DNA from: Cellulosimicrobium composti
Lineage (GTDB): Bacteria > Actinomycetota > Actinomycetes > Actinomycetales > Cellulomonadaceae
Assembly: GCF_009711085.1 (NCBI RefSeq)
Contig: NZ_WMKA01000011.1
Location: 1-61,046, forward strand
DNA: 61,046 nucleotides
Direction: 5' to 3'
In this document: positions 1 through 7,631 of the stretch, one piece after another
Numbering within the stretch: the first letter of the stretch is position 1
How the letters are laid out: each line of letters starts with the position of its first letter
Translations under genes and position numbers: made by a program
Notes under the pieces: model-generated
Database searches by the model: none
The model's input: the letters and a program-made list of their open reading frames with translations, nothing else
Told to the model about the DNA's origin: nothing

Positions 1-246
1 GCGCCGCTGCGCGGCGTGTCGGCTGCCCGCGCGGCCACGGCCGCGGCCCTGGCGGCGGCGTCGTCGCGAGGCGCAGCACCGCGCCCCGCGCAGGAGCCCG
101 CGCGACCGTCGCCCGCCCACGACCCGCTGGACGACCTGCCGTCGGCGGACGACCCGGACATCGTCTCGACCGGACTCGTCGGCACGGCGCTCGTCGTGAG
201 CCTGCTCGACGGCAAGATCATCGAGGAGATCCAGGACCAGGGCTGA
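1..246 (+). CDS. dnaX: DNA polymerase III subunit gamma/tau, C-terminal end (partial)
   Basis: Only the last 81 codons are in the window; the frame is open to base 1. The visible part is an Ala/Pro-rich low-complexity stretch ending in a short acidic segment with the motif GLVG and the tail LLDGKIIEE, which resembles the C-terminus of actinobacterial gamma/tau clamp-loader subunits. The call rests on this tail and on recR lying directly downstream, the usual neighbour of dnaX. The AAA+ domain would be upstream of the window, so the identification is contextual. Confidence 0.72.
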   Translation, partial: APLRGVSAARAATAAALAAASSRGAAPRPAQEPARPSPAHDPLDDLPSADDPDIVSTGLVGTALVVSLLDGKIIEEIQDQG

Positions 247-293
247 CGCGCTGCGCGGCACGCGAGCCGACCTACCGCGTGGCGGGCGACGGC

Positions 294-322
294 GGGCCGG
301 GCCCGACGCGCGGGCCCGGCCC
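294..322 (+). terminator. GC-rich stem-loop between dnaX and recR
   Basis: A perfect 12-bp inverted repeat (294-305 with 311-322, 5-nt loop) lies between dnaX and recR. It has no T-run, as is common for actinobacterial terminators. A TAGGCT box directly after it (325-330) would let recR be transcribed from its own promoter. Confidence 0.4.
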
Positions 323-336
323 CGTAGGCTGGGGGA

Positions 337-936
337 GTGTACGAAGGCGCTGTCCAGGACCTGATCGACGAGCTCGGCCGGCTTCCCGGCGTCGGGCCCA
401 AGAGCGCGCAGCGCATCGCGTTCCACCTGCTGGCCGCTGACGCGGCCGACGTGCGGCGGCTCGCCGACGCGCTCACCGAGGTCAAGGCGCGCGTCCGCTT
501 CTGCGAGACGTGCGGCAACGTCGCGGAGTCCGAGCAGTGCCGCATCTGCGCGGACCCGCGCCGTTCGCCCGAGGTGATCTGCGTCGTCGAGGAGCCCAAG
601 GACGTCGTCGCGATCGAGCGCACGCGCGAGTTCCGCGGGCGTTACCACGTGCTCGGGGGCGCCATCAACCCGATCGAGAACGTCGGGCCCGGCGACCTGC
701 GGATCGCCGAGCTCATGGCCCGCCTCGCGGACGGGCAGGTCACGGAGGTGATCCTCGCGACCGACCCGAACGTCGAGGGCGAGGCCACCGCGACGTACCT
801 CGCGCGCATGCTGGGCCCCATGGGTCTGCGCGTGACCCGCCTCGCGTCCGGGCTGCCGGTCGGGGGAGACTTGGAGTACGCGGACGAGGTGACGCTCGGC
901 CGGGCCTTCGAGGGCCGGCGCCTCGTCGGCGGCTGA
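337..936 (+). CDS. recR: Recombination mediator protein RecR
   Basis: RecR acts with RecF and RecO to load RecA at single-stranded gaps. The protein has 199 residues, the normal family length. It shows an N-terminal helix-hairpin-helix ([11 protein letters not shown], about 16-26), a four-cysteine zinc finger (C56-x2-C59 and C68-x2-C71) and a Toprim domain from about residue 79. The start is GTG at 337. A TAGGCT box at 325-330 ends 6 nt upstream, so the transcript may be leaderless, although GGGGGA in between could also serve as a ribosome site. It follows dnaX in the usual order. Confidence 0.97.
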   Translation: MYEGAVQDLIDELGRLPGVGPKSAQRIAFHLLAADAADVRRLADALTEVKARVRFCETCGNVAESEQCRICADPRRSPEVICVVEEPKDVVAIERTREFRGRYHVLGGAINPIENVGPGDLRIAELMARLADGQVTEVILATDPNVEGEATATYLARMLGPMGLRVTRLASGLPVGGDLEYADEVTLGRAFEGRRLVGG

Positions 937-952
937 CGGAAGGGTGACCGGC

Positions 953-1522
953 ATGGGGGAGATCCAGAACGACCCGGACCTGCGGGAGATCGCCGAGGGC
1001 ATGGCCGCGCAGGCGCGCGCCTTCCTCACGACCTCGACGCAGGTGGCGTCCGGGGCGGCCCCGGGGGCCGTCCTGCCCCTGCTGCTCCTCGCGCTGTCCG
1101 ACGCGCTCGCGGCGGGAGCGCGCCTGGGGGCGATGGGCGACGTCGTCCCGGTCGAGCGGTTCGAGCCCGACGCCGGCCGCGACACCGACGTGGACCCGCT
1201 CCGCACCGCGCTCGCGCAGCTCTTCGACGGGTTCGACGACTACGTCGAGATCACGGACCCGCTCGTCGGCGCGGAGGTCGGTGCCGCGTCCCTCTCCGGC
1301 GACCTCGCGTGCGTGGCCGAGTGCCTCGCCAAGGGGCTGCAGCACTACGACGGCGGCCGTGAGGTCGAGGGCCTGTGGTGGTGGCAGTTCTCCTACGTCT
1401 CGCTGTGGGGCGAGCGCGCGGCGAGCGCCCTGCGGGTCCTCCAGCTCGCGCTCGCGCACCTGCGCCTCGACGTCGAGGACGACGTCGCGGCCGAGGCGGA
1501 GTACGACGCGCTCCAGTCCTGA
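953..1522 (+). CDS. DUF5063 domain-containing protein
   Basis: This 189-residue protein of unknown function matches the actinobacterial DUF5063 family in length and position (recR then DUF5063). It is acidic and mostly helical, with an Ala/Leu-rich segment near residue 40 and an aromatic cluster WWWQF near the C-terminus; no signal peptide or catalytic motif is visible. ATG at 953 is preferred because GGAAGG at 938-943 is correctly spaced for it; a GTG at 944 would add three residues but lies too close. In related genomes aspartate kinase usually follows directly; here about 7.9 kb intervenes. Confidence 0.8.
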   Translation: MGEIQNDPDLREIAEGMAAQARAFLTTSTQVASGAAPGAVLPLLLLALSDALAAGARLGAMGDVVPVERFEPDAGRDTDVDPLRTALAQLFDGFDDYVEITDPLVGAEVGAASLSGDLACVAECLAKGLQHYDGGREVEGLWWWQFSYVSLWGERAASALRVLQLALAHLRLDVEDDVAAEAEYDALQS

Positions 1523-1545
1523 TCGCCGAGGCGTCGCAGGCGGCG

Positions 1546-2082
1546 TCAGACGGCGTCCGACGCGCGGCCGTAGTGGTCGGCGAGCGTGGCGAGGTAGGGC
1601 TCCCAGGGGACGGTCGCGGCGTCGCGGCCCTCCCGGACGGCGACGAGCCGGTCGAGGTAGTACTCCCACCCGGGGCCGATGTTGCGCGCGTCGTCGCCGG
1701 GTCCGAGCACCTGGCGGAAGGTGAGCGTCGTGACGCCGTCCTCCTCGTCGAGGTCGAACGACAGGTGCCACGCGTCGTCGCCCGTGGACGTGACCCCGGC
1801 GAACCGGTGCGGCGGCTCGCACCGTGTGATGCGGTACTCCTCGGGGTCCGGGTCGTCGCCCTCCGCGGTCATGGAGAACTGCACGGCGCCGGTCGACGGG
1901 TCGCCCTCCCAGTAGCCGATCCAGCGCGAGAGGCGGTCCGGCTCCGTGAGGCTCGCCCACACGTCGGCGGCGGGCGCGCGGAAGGTCCGCGTGAGGACGA
2001 GCTCGGCGCCCTCCGGTCCGTGCTCGACCGTCCCGCGCGGCGTCGGGGCGCCCGCGGGGATCGGGGTCGTGGTGTCGCTCAT
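1546..2082 (-). CDS. SRPBCC (AHSA1-like) family protein
   Basis: A 178-residue START/Bet v1-like protein of the AHSA1 type. The hallmark N-terminal strand LTRTFRAPAADVWASLTEPDRLSRW and the C-terminal long helix (GWEYYLDRLV) are both visible. Such proteins bind hydrophobic ligands; the ligand is unknown. The ATG overlaps the stop of the ArsR gene by 4 nt (2079-2082), so the two are translationally coupled. ArsR-SRPBCC pairs are a very common actinobacterial arrangement in which the ArsR protein controls the pair. Confidence 0.88.
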   Translation of the reverse strand: MSDTTTPIPAGAPTPRGTVEHGPEGAELVLTRTFRAPAADVWASLTEPDRLSRWIGYWEGDPSTGAVQFSMTAEGDDPDPEEYRITRCEPPHRFAGVTSTGDDAWHLSFDLDEEDGVTTLTFRQVLGPGDDARNIGPGWEYYLDRLVAVREGRDAATVPWEPYLATLADHYGRASDAV

Positions 2083-2444
2083 GCGCTCTCCTCCTGCTGG
2101 GCCGCCCCGTGCGCGGTGCGGCGTTCTCGGGTGGTGCGGCGGACCTCGAGGTCGAGGCCGTCGAGGGCTCGTGCCGGGACGGGCGGGGCGGGCGGCGTCA
2201 GCGCCGCGAGGAACGTGGCGAGCGGCGCGAGCGCGTCGGGCCGCAGCGAGTAGACGCGGCGACGCCCGTCGACGACGGACTGCACCACGCCCGCCTCGCG
2301 CAGCACGCGCAGGTGGCGGCTCACCGCGGGGCGCGACACGTCGGACCGCGTGCGGGCGAGCTCGCCGGCCGTGAGGGCGCCGCGGCGCAGCGCGAGGAGC
2401 AGGTCCCGGCGCACGTCGTCGGCGACGACCTCGAACACGTCCAC
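2079..2444 (-). CDS. ArsR-family winged-helix transcriptional regulator
   Basis: A 121-residue ArsR/SmtB-type repressor. The winged helix spans about residues 8-75 with the recognition helix in SRPAVSRHLRVLREAGVV and the wing at DGRRRVYSL. No cysteine metal site is present, so it is probably not a metal sensor; non-metal ArsR proteins paired with SRPBCC proteins are frequent. The GTG start at 2444 follows a TACGCT box by 6 nt, suggesting a leaderless message. The palindrome at 2454-2469 is a likely autoregulatory site. Confidence 0.9.
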   Translation of the reverse strand: MDVFEVVADDVRRDLLLALRRGALTAGELARTRSDVSRPAVSRHLRVLREAGVVQSVVDGRRRVYSLRPDALAPLATFLAALTPPAPPVPARALDGLDLEVRRTTRERRTAHGAAQQEESA

Positions 2445-2450
2445 TCATGA

Positions 2451-2479
2451 AGCGTAACGCTCCGGTTACACGTTGTGAA
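2451..2479 (-). promoter_or_regulatory. Promoter and operator of the arsR-SRPBCC operon
   Basis: Reading leftwards, TTCACA (2474-2479), a 17-bp spacer and TACGCT (2451-2456) form a promoter ending 6 nt before the GTG. GTAAC (2454-2458) and GTTAC (2465-2469), separated by 6 bp, form an inverted repeat over the -10 and spacer. ArsR is the obvious candidate ligand; the spacing also resembles GlnR half-sites. Confidence 0.5.
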
Positions 2480-2544
2480 GGGCCGGGTGGCCGCGACGCC
2501 CGGCCCGTGCCGGTGGCGGCGCGACGCCGTGGTACCACTGGGGG

Positions 2545-3360
2545 GTGCTTCCCGCCTTCTCCCTCCCGGTCTCCGGCGGGCTCGAGATCGACGGCCTGAC
2601 CGTCCTCCTGCTCGTCCTCGCAGCGCTCACGGCGGGATGGATCGACGCCGTCGTCGGCGGGGGCGGCCTGGTCCAGCTCCCTGCGCTCCTCCTCGTCCCG
2701 GGCATCAGCCCCGTCCAGGCGCTCGCGACGAACAAGCTCGCGAGCATCATGGGCACGTCGGTGAGCGCCGCGACCTACTACCGGCGCGTGGGCCCGGACC
2801 TGCGGACGGCGGGGCCGATGGCGCTCGCGGCGCTCGTCGGGGCGATCGGGGGAGCGGCGCTCGCCTCGCGCATCCCGGCGGACCTCTTCAAGCCGATCAT
2901 CCTCGTCGTGCTCGTGGGCGTGGCGGTCTACACGATCGCGAAGCCGAAGCTCGGGCACACGACGAACCTCCGCTGGGAGGGCAACGGGCACCGGTGGGCC
3001 GCGGCCGGGATCGGCCTCGTCATCGGCACGTACGACGGCCTGCTCGGCCCGGGCACCGGGACGTTCTTCGTCATCGCGCTCGTGAGCATCCTCGGCTACG
3101 CGTTCCTCCCCGCGTCGGCGCTCGCCAAGATCGCCAACTTCGCGACGAACGCGGGCGCACTCATCTTCTTCGTCCCGTACGGCGCGGTGCTGTGGGGCCT
3201 GGGTCTGGTCATGGGGGCGGCGAACCTGCTCGGGGCGTACGTCGGCGCCCGGATGGCGGTCGCGAAGGGCAGCGCCTTCGTGCGCGTCGTGTTCGTCGTC
3301 GTGGTGGGGGCGCTCGTCGTCAAGCTCGGGTACGACGTCGTCGCGGACCTCGCGTCCTGA
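2545..3360 (+). CDS. TSUP family membrane permease (TauE/SafE type)
   Basis: A 271-residue polytopic membrane protein. The family signature is clear: an N-terminal helix followed by GWIDAVVGGGG (about 33-43), then the LATNKLASIMGTS loop, and a second repeat with GTYDGLLGPGTG near residue 155. TSUP proteins export or import sulfur-containing or organic anions such as sulfite and taurine; the substrate here cannot be read. The GTG at 2545 puts the first helix in place. It is divergent from the arsR pair and is the first of two TSUP genes in the window. Confidence 0.88.
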   Translation: MLPAFSLPVSGGLEIDGLTVLLLVLAALTAGWIDAVVGGGGLVQLPALLLVPGISPVQALATNKLASIMGTSVSAATYYRRVGPDLRTAGPMALAALVGAIGGAALASRIPADLFKPIILVVLVGVAVYTIAKPKLGHTTNLRWEGNGHRWAAAGIGLVIGTYDGLLGPGTGTFFVIALVSILGYAFLPASALAKIANFATNAGALIFFVPYGAVLWGLGLVMGAANLLGAYVGARMAVAKGSAFVRVVFVVVVGALVVKLGYDVVADLAS

Positions 3361-3386
3361 CCCCCGTCCGGCCACGGGGCCGCCAC

Positions 3387-3452
3387 TGGTGTCGTGTGGT
3401 GTCAGAAACGTTGTCGCGAGGGGTTGTGTGACACCACAGGTGGTGTCATAGT
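3387..3452 (+). promoter_or_regulatory. Promoter with multiple TGGTGTC operator half-sites (RHH operon)
   Basis: TGGTGTC occurs at 3387-3393 and 3397-3403, 10 bp apart. A perfect 20-bp palindrome (TGACACCAC, AG, GTGGTGTCA) occupies 3429-3448. TTGTGT (3424-3429), a 17-bp spacer and CATAGT (3447-3452) form a promoter ending 6 nt before the ATG at 3459, so the palindrome fills the spacer. This strongly suggests repression by the adjacent ribbon-helix-helix protein. Confidence 0.72.
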
Positions 3453-3458
3453 GGAGTC

Positions 3459-3998
3459 ATGGACCTCACCCCGTACGTCGACGACCTGCAGAACCGACTC
3501 GCCGCCGCCGCGGACTCCGCGGGGGACGACGGCCGCCGGGTCGCCGAGCGACTGACCGCACCGCTCGACGCCGCGGTCCGGCTCGTGCTGCTCGACGCGC
3601 TGTCGGCCGCCGCGGGCGAGATCTCCGCGGAGCTCGCGCCCGGGTCGGTCGACGTGCGCCTGCGGGGCGGCTCCCCGGAGTTCGTGGTCGCCGCCCCGGC
3701 GTCCCCGGAGCCCGCTGCCCCCGCGCAGCCCGCACCCGGCGCCTCCTCGACGGCGGGGGTCCTGCCCGCGGTCGCGGCGGACGTCGAGACGGGCGCCACC
3801 ACCCGCACCACCCTGCGCCTGCCCGACCACCTCAAGACGCAGGTCGAGACCGCCGCCGCGCGCGACGGCGTCTCGGTGAACACGTGGCTCGTGCGCGCGG
3901 TCGCCGCGGCGCTCGAGCAGACCACCGGACGACCGGCCGGGCAGGCCGCCCGTCCGCAGCAGCGCGGCTCGGCCCGCGTCACCGGCTGGGTGCGCTGA
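3459..3998 (+). CDS. Ribbon-helix-helix (Arc/HicB-like) regulator
   Basis: A 179-residue protein with two parts. Residues 1-75 form a helical region of unknown role; residues 80-110 are an Ala/Pro linker. Residues 115-160 hold an Arc/MetJ-type ribbon-helix-helix: the strand TTRTTLRLPDHLKTQVE and the helix pair ending VSVNTWLVRAVAAAL. Such domains are often labelled HicB-like antitoxins, but no HicA toxin is nearby. Instead it leads an operon with a DUF4097 protein and an ABC exporter, with matching operator repeats before itself and before the next gene. The role as local repressor is inferred. Confidence 0.78.
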   Translation: MDLTPYVDDLQNRLAAAADSAGDDGRRVAERLTAPLDAAVRLVLLDALSAAAGEISAELAPGSVDVRLRGGSPEFVVAAPASPEPAAPAQPAPGASSTAGVLPAVAADVETGATTRTTLRLPDHLKTQVETAAARDGVSVNTWLVRAVAAALEQTTGRPAGQAARPQQRGSARVTGWVR

Positions 3999-4031
3999 CC
4001 CCGGTCACCGTACCCGCCTCCCGAACCCACC

Positions 4032-4051
4032 TGACACCACCACGACACCAC
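4032..4051 (+). promoter_or_regulatory. Second cluster of RHH-type operator half-sites
   Basis: TGACACCAC (4032-4040) and CGACACCAC (4043-4051) repeat 11 bp apart, 16 bp before the ATG at 4067. They are the reverse complement of the TGGTGTC sites upstream of the RHH gene. Two clusters in one operon argue for a real binding site and possibly an internal promoter. Confidence 0.6.
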
Positions 4052-4066
4052 TCCTGGAGCTTCGTC

Positions 4067-4909
4067 ATGCCCACTTTCCCCGCCCCGCACCCCGTCGCCG
4101 TCGCCGTCGACGTGCCCTTCGCCCACCTGCACGTGGTCGCCGGCGAGCGTGACGACGTCGTCGTCACGGTCCTGCCGACGGACCCCGGGAGGTCGAGCAG
4201 CGTCCGCGCCGCCGAGGCCGTGCGCGTCGACAGCGACGGCGCCGCCGTGACGATCTCCTTCCCCGGCACGTGGAAGCAGTACGTCCTCCCGTTCGCGTCC
4301 GGCACCGCCGACATCACCGTCGAGCTGCCCGCCGGCTCCGACGTGCGCGGCAAGGCCGGGTCGCTCTACGCCGAGGGCGCTCTCGGCGCCGTCGACATGG
4401 CGCTCTCCGCGGGCGACGCCCGTGTGGAGGACGTCGAGCGGCTCGACGTCAAGGCCTCCGCGGGCTCCGTCGCGGCGCGCCGCGTGAGCGGCTCGCTGGA
4501 CGCCCGCGCGAGCGCCGGGTCCGTCCGCGTCGAGGAGGTCCGCGGCGAGGGCTCGATCAAGGCGACGAACGGCACGACGACGGTCGGCGTCGTCACCGGC
4601 TCGCTCGCCGTGCACGGCGCGCACGGGGACGTCGCGGTCGCGCGCGTCGCCGGCACCCTCACGGCCAAGTCCGCGCACGCGGGCATCCGGGTCGAGCGCC
4701 TGGAGTCGGGCAGCGTCACCCTCGCCACGTCGTACGGGTCGATCGAGGTCGGCGTCCCCGAGGGGACCGCCGCCTACCTGGACGCGAGCTCCGAGCACGG
4801 CAGCGTCCGCAACCACCTGACCCCGACCGAGGGGCCCGTCGAGGACGAGGCCACCGCGGAGATCCACGCCAGCACCGGCTACGGCGACGTCGTCGTCCGC
4901 CGGCCCTGA
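4067..4909 (+). CDS. DUF4097 family beta-strand repeat protein
   Basis: A 280-residue protein of the DUF4097 (adhesin-like) family. After about residue 85 it consists of short beta-helix rungs such as VRGKAGSLYAEG, VKASAGSVAARRV and LATSYGSIEVGVPEG, with recurring Gly-Ser-Val/Ile turns. There is no signal peptide or membrane segment, so it is probably cytoplasmic or surface-bound by a partner. Its biochemical role is unknown. ATG at 4067 is chosen because it follows the operator repeats and gives a normal N-terminus. It lies between the RHH regulator and the ABC ATPase, 40 nt from the latter. Confidence 0.82.
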   Translation: MPTFPAPHPVAVAVDVPFAHLHVVAGERDDVVVTVLPTDPGRSSSVRAAEAVRVDSDGAAVTISFPGTWKQYVLPFASGTADITVELPAGSDVRGKAGSLYAEGALGAVDMALSAGDARVEDVERLDVKASAGSVAARRVSGSLDARASAGSVRVEEVRGEGSIKATNGTTTVGVVTGSLAVHGAHGDVAVARVAGTLTAKSAHAGIRVERLESGSVTLATSYGSIEVGVPEGTAAYLDASSEHGSVRNHLTPTEGPVEDEATAEIHASTGYGDVVVRRP

Positions 4910-4949
4910 CCGCACCACCCGAGAAGCGCCGAGGAAACGGAGAACCGAG

Positions 4950-5789
4950 ATGTCCGTCGACCTGTCCCTCGAGCCCGCGCTGCGGGTACGAGGCATCGAG
5001 AAGTCGTTCGGCGACCTGCGCGTGCTGCGCGGGGTCGACCTGGACGTGGCGCCCGGGAGCATCGTCGCGCTCCTCGGCTCCAACGGCGCGGGCAAGACCA
5101 CGCTCGTGCGGATCCTGTCGACGCTCGTCGCGCCCGACGCGGGCACCGCGAGCGTCCACGGGCACGACGTCGTCGACCAGCCCGGGCGGGTCCGCGAGTC
5201 GATCTCGCTGACCGGCCAGTTCGCCGCGGTCGACGAGGTCCTCACGGGCCGGGAGAACCTCGTGCTCGTCGCGCGCCTGCGCCACCTGCGCGACCCCGAG
5301 CGGGTCGCGGACGACCTGCTGGCCCGGTTCTCGCTGACCGACGCCGGCGCGCGCCGGGCCGGGACCTACTCCGGCGGGATGCGCCGTCGCCTCGACATCG
5401 CGATGAGCCTGGTCGGGAACCCGCCGGTCGTCTTCCTCGACGAGCCCACGACGGGGCTGGACCCGCAGTCGCGCATCGAGGTGTGGGCCACGGTGCGCGA
5501 GCTGGCCCGCGGCGGCACCACGGTGCTGCTCACCACCCAGTACCTCGACGAGGCCGAGCAGCTCGCGGACCGGATCGCGATCCTGCACCGCGGCACGATC
5601 GTCCAGGACGGCACGCTCGCCGAGCTCAAGGCGCTGCTGCCGCCCGCGACGGTCGAGTACGTCGAGAAGCAGCCGTCCCTCGAGGACGTGTTCCTCGCGC
5701 TCGTCGGCGACGCCGGCGACACCGACGGCACCCCGGTGACGCCGACGACCACCGAGGCCGCCCAGCCCGCCGGAGAGGAGCTCCGATGA
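4950..5789 (+). CDS. ABC transporter ATP-binding protein (DrrA-like)
   Basis: A 279-residue nucleotide-binding subunit of an ABC-2 type exporter. Walker A is GSNGAGKTT (about 45-53), the signature is YSGGMRRRLD (about 135), and Walker B with D-loop is VVFLDEPTTGLDPQ (about 152-165). The C-terminal extension after the ATPase core is typical of the daunorubicin-resistance DrrA group. A ribosome site (GGAAACGGAGAA) precedes the ATG. It overlaps its permease by 4 nt. The exported compound is unknown; it could be a drug, lipid or peptide. Confidence 0.93.
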   Translation: MSVDLSLEPALRVRGIEKSFGDLRVLRGVDLDVAPGSIVALLGSNGAGKTTLVRILSTLVAPDAGTASVHGHDVVDQPGRVRESISLTGQFAAVDEVLTGRENLVLVARLRHLRDPERVADDLLARFSLTDAGARRAGTYSGGMRRRLDIAMSLVGNPPVVFLDEPTTGLDPQSRIEVWATVRELARGGTTVLLTTQYLDEAEQLADRIAILHRGTIVQDGTLAELKALLPPATVEYVEKQPSLEDVFLALVGDAGDTDGTPVTPTTTEAAQPAGEELR

Positions 5790-6550
5790 CCACCCACGCC
5801 CTGACCGACACGCGCGTCCTGGCGGGACGGTCGCTGCGGCACGTCCTGCGCAGCCCCGACACGATCATCACGACCGCCGTCACCCCGGTCGCACTCATGC
5901 TGCTGTTCGTCTACGTGCTCGGCGGCGCGATCGACACCGGCACCGGCGGGTCCTACGTCGACTACCTGCTGCCCGGCATCCTGCTCATCACGGTCGCGTC
6001 CGGGGTCGCGTACACGTCGTACCGGCTGTTCCTCGACCTCCAGGGCGGTATCGTCGAGCGCTTCCGTTCCATGCCGGTCGCCCGGTCGAGCGTCCTGTGG
6101 GCGCACGTGCTCACGTCGCTCGTCGCGAACCTCGTGTCGGTGACGCTCGTCGTCGGCGTCGGGCTGCTGCTGGGCTTCCGCACGGACGCCTCGGTCGGCG
6201 CGTGGCTCGCGGCGCTCGGGATCATCGTGCTGTTCACGCTCGCGCTCACCTGGCTCGCGGTGGTCGCCGGTCTCTCGGCGAGGACGGTCGACGGGGCGTC
6301 CGCGTTCAGCTACCCCCTGATCTTCCTGCCGTTCGTCAGCTCGGCGTTCGTCCCCACGGACACCATGCCGACGGCGGTCGCCTGGTTCGCCGAGAACCAG
6401 CCCGTCACCGCGGTCGTCGACACGCTGCGCGCGCTGTTCGCCGGGCAGCCGGTCGGCTCCGACATCTGGCTCGCGCTCGCGTGGCTCGTCGGGATCCTCG
6501 TCGTCGCCCAGGCGTGGGCGGTCGCGACGTACCGGCGGCGCATGCGCTGA
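5786..6550 (+). CDS. ABC-2 type transporter permease (DrrB-like)
   Basis: A 254-residue membrane subunit with six predicted helices. The N-terminal amphipathic segment RVLAGRSLRHVLRSPDTIITTAVTPVALML and the conserved loop LQGGIVERFRSMPVARSSVL are typical of DrrB-type permeases. The ATG at 5786 overlaps the ATPase stop (ATGA). With the ATPase it would form an exporter in the cytoplasmic membrane. It is the last gene of the RHH-DUF4097-ABC operon and is followed by a strong hairpin. Confidence 0.92.
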   Translation: MTTHALTDTRVLAGRSLRHVLRSPDTIITTAVTPVALMLLFVYVLGGAIDTGTGGSYVDYLLPGILLITVASGVAYTSYRLFLDLQGGIVERFRSMPVARSSVLWAHVLTSLVANLVSVTLVVGVGLLLGFRTDASVGAWLAALGIIVLFTLALTWLAVVAGLSARTVDGASAFSYPLIFLPFVSSAFVPTDTMPTAVAWFAENQPVTAVVDTLRALFAGQPVGSDIWLALAWLVGILVVAQAWAVATYRRRMR

Positions 6551-6565
6551 CCCGGGGCGCAGGAG

Positions 6566-6630
6566 GTCCCGGCACGGAGTCGCGCCGCACGAGCCCGGGG
6601 AGTGGCTCGTGCGGCGTCCCGTGCCGGGAC
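6566..6630 (+). terminator. Long two-part hairpin after the ABC permease
   Basis: An outer 11-bp stem (6566-6576 with 6620-6630) encloses an inner perfect 13-bp stem (6583-6595 with 6604-6616) and an 8-nt loop. It begins 16 nt after the permease stop. Its size and position fit an intrinsic terminator without a T-run. Confidence 0.75.
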
Positions 6631-6713
6631 CTCGTCGGCGCGGTCCTTCGGTCCCGGACCGGCCCGACCACCGACCCTGACGGGCGTTCGCCCCGGCGGC
6701 GAGGATCGGGAGC

Positions 6714-7622
6714 GTGCAGACCCTCGCCCAGGCGTTGTCCACCCAGTCGCAGGCCGCCCGGGACAAGGTCCGCGCGGCGAGACGTCCCGCGCGCTACCTC
6801 GTGTCCGCGGCGCTCGCGGGCACGTACGTCGGCGTCGGCGTCGTGCTCATGGTCGCGACGGCGGGTCCCTTCCTCGCGGCCGGCTCGCCCGGGGAGCGGC
6901 TCGTCGCGGGCGGCGTGTTCGCCGCCGCGCTCACGCTCGTCGTGTTCGCCGGCGCCGAGCTCGCGACGTCCGCGATGATGGTCCTCGCCCAGGGCGTCGC
7001 GACGCGCGCCGTCCGGGTGCGCGACGCCGTCGCCACGCTCGCCCTGTGCCTCGTCGGCAACCTGGCCGGGTCGATGCTCTTCGGCTGGGCCGTCACGCAG
7101 GCGGGGGTCCTGCGCTCGAACCCCGCCGCGGGCGACATGCTCGCGGCGATGCTCCGCGCCAAGGCGCACGAGACCGGCGGCGAGCTCTTCTTCCGCGGCG
7201 TCCTGTGCAACCTGCTCGTGTGCGCCGCGATCTGGGCGTGCGGCCGCCTGCGCTCCGAGGCGGGCCGGGCGATCGTCCTGTTCTGGGCGGTCCTCGCCTT
7301 CATCGCCTCCGGCTTCGAGCACGTCGTCGCCAACATGACGACCTTCTCGCTCGGCCTCCTCGGCGACCTCGGCCCGACGACGTGGCCCGACTTCGCGCGC
7401 AACCTCACCTGGGTCGGCCTCGGCAACCTCGTCGGCGGCGCCCTCGTCGTCGGCCTCGCCTACGTCGTCGTGGCGGGCCCGACGCGCGACGTGGTCGCGG
7501 CGAGCCGGGAGGATGTCACCGCATCGGAGAGCGGGAATGGTGCTGCCGCGCGATCTGCAGTGGTGGTGGGGGGCACGCGCGGCGAAACCGGCAAGTTTGG
7601 GGAAATCCCAAGTGATCGCTAG
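6714..7622 (+). CDS. Formate/nitrite transporter (FNT) family channel
   Basis: A 302-residue member of the FNT pentameric channel family (FocA/NirC), which moves small monovalent anions such as formate, nitrite or hydrosulfide. Six helices are visible, with the family loops GAELATSAMMV (about 80), FRGVLCNLLVCAAIW (about 162) and SGFEHVVANM (about 200). The GTG at 6714 follows GAGGAT by 7 nt. The last 45 or so residues are hydrophilic and overlap the promoter of the next gene (7597-7625), so the tail may have been extended by fusion to unrelated DNA. No regulator adjoins it. Confidence 0.88.
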   Translation: MQTLAQALSTQSQAARDKVRAARRPARYLVSAALAGTYVGVGVVLMVATAGPFLAAGSPGERLVAGGVFAAALTLVVFAGAELATSAMMVLAQGVATRAVRVRDAVATLALCLVGNLAGSMLFGWAVTQAGVLRSNPAAGDMLAAMLRAKAHETGGELFFRGVLCNLLVCAAIWACGRLRSEAGRAIVLFWAVLAFIASGFEHVVANMTTFSLGLLGDLGPTTWPDFARNLTWVGLGNLVGGALVVGLAYVVVAGPTRDVVAASREDVTASESGNGAAARSAVVVGGTRGETGKFGEIPSDR

Positions 7623-7625
7623 GCT
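7597..7625 (+). promoter_or_regulatory. Promoter and operator of the XRE-ImmA/PIN operon
   Basis: TTGGGG (7597-7602), a 17-bp spacer and TAGGCT (7620-7625) form a good promoter ending 6 nt before the ATG at 7632. TTGGG and CCCAA (7597-7601 and 7607-7611) form an inverted repeat over the -35 box. That is where an XRE-type autorepressor would be expected to bind. It lies inside the tail of the FNT gene. Confidence 0.6.
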
Positions 7626-7631
7626 GTTCTG

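Noticed and set aside
3459-3998. HicB antitoxin of a HicAB pair
   Set aside because: No HicA-like small dsRNA-binding toxin gene lies nearby; the operon continues with DUF4097 and an ABC exporter.
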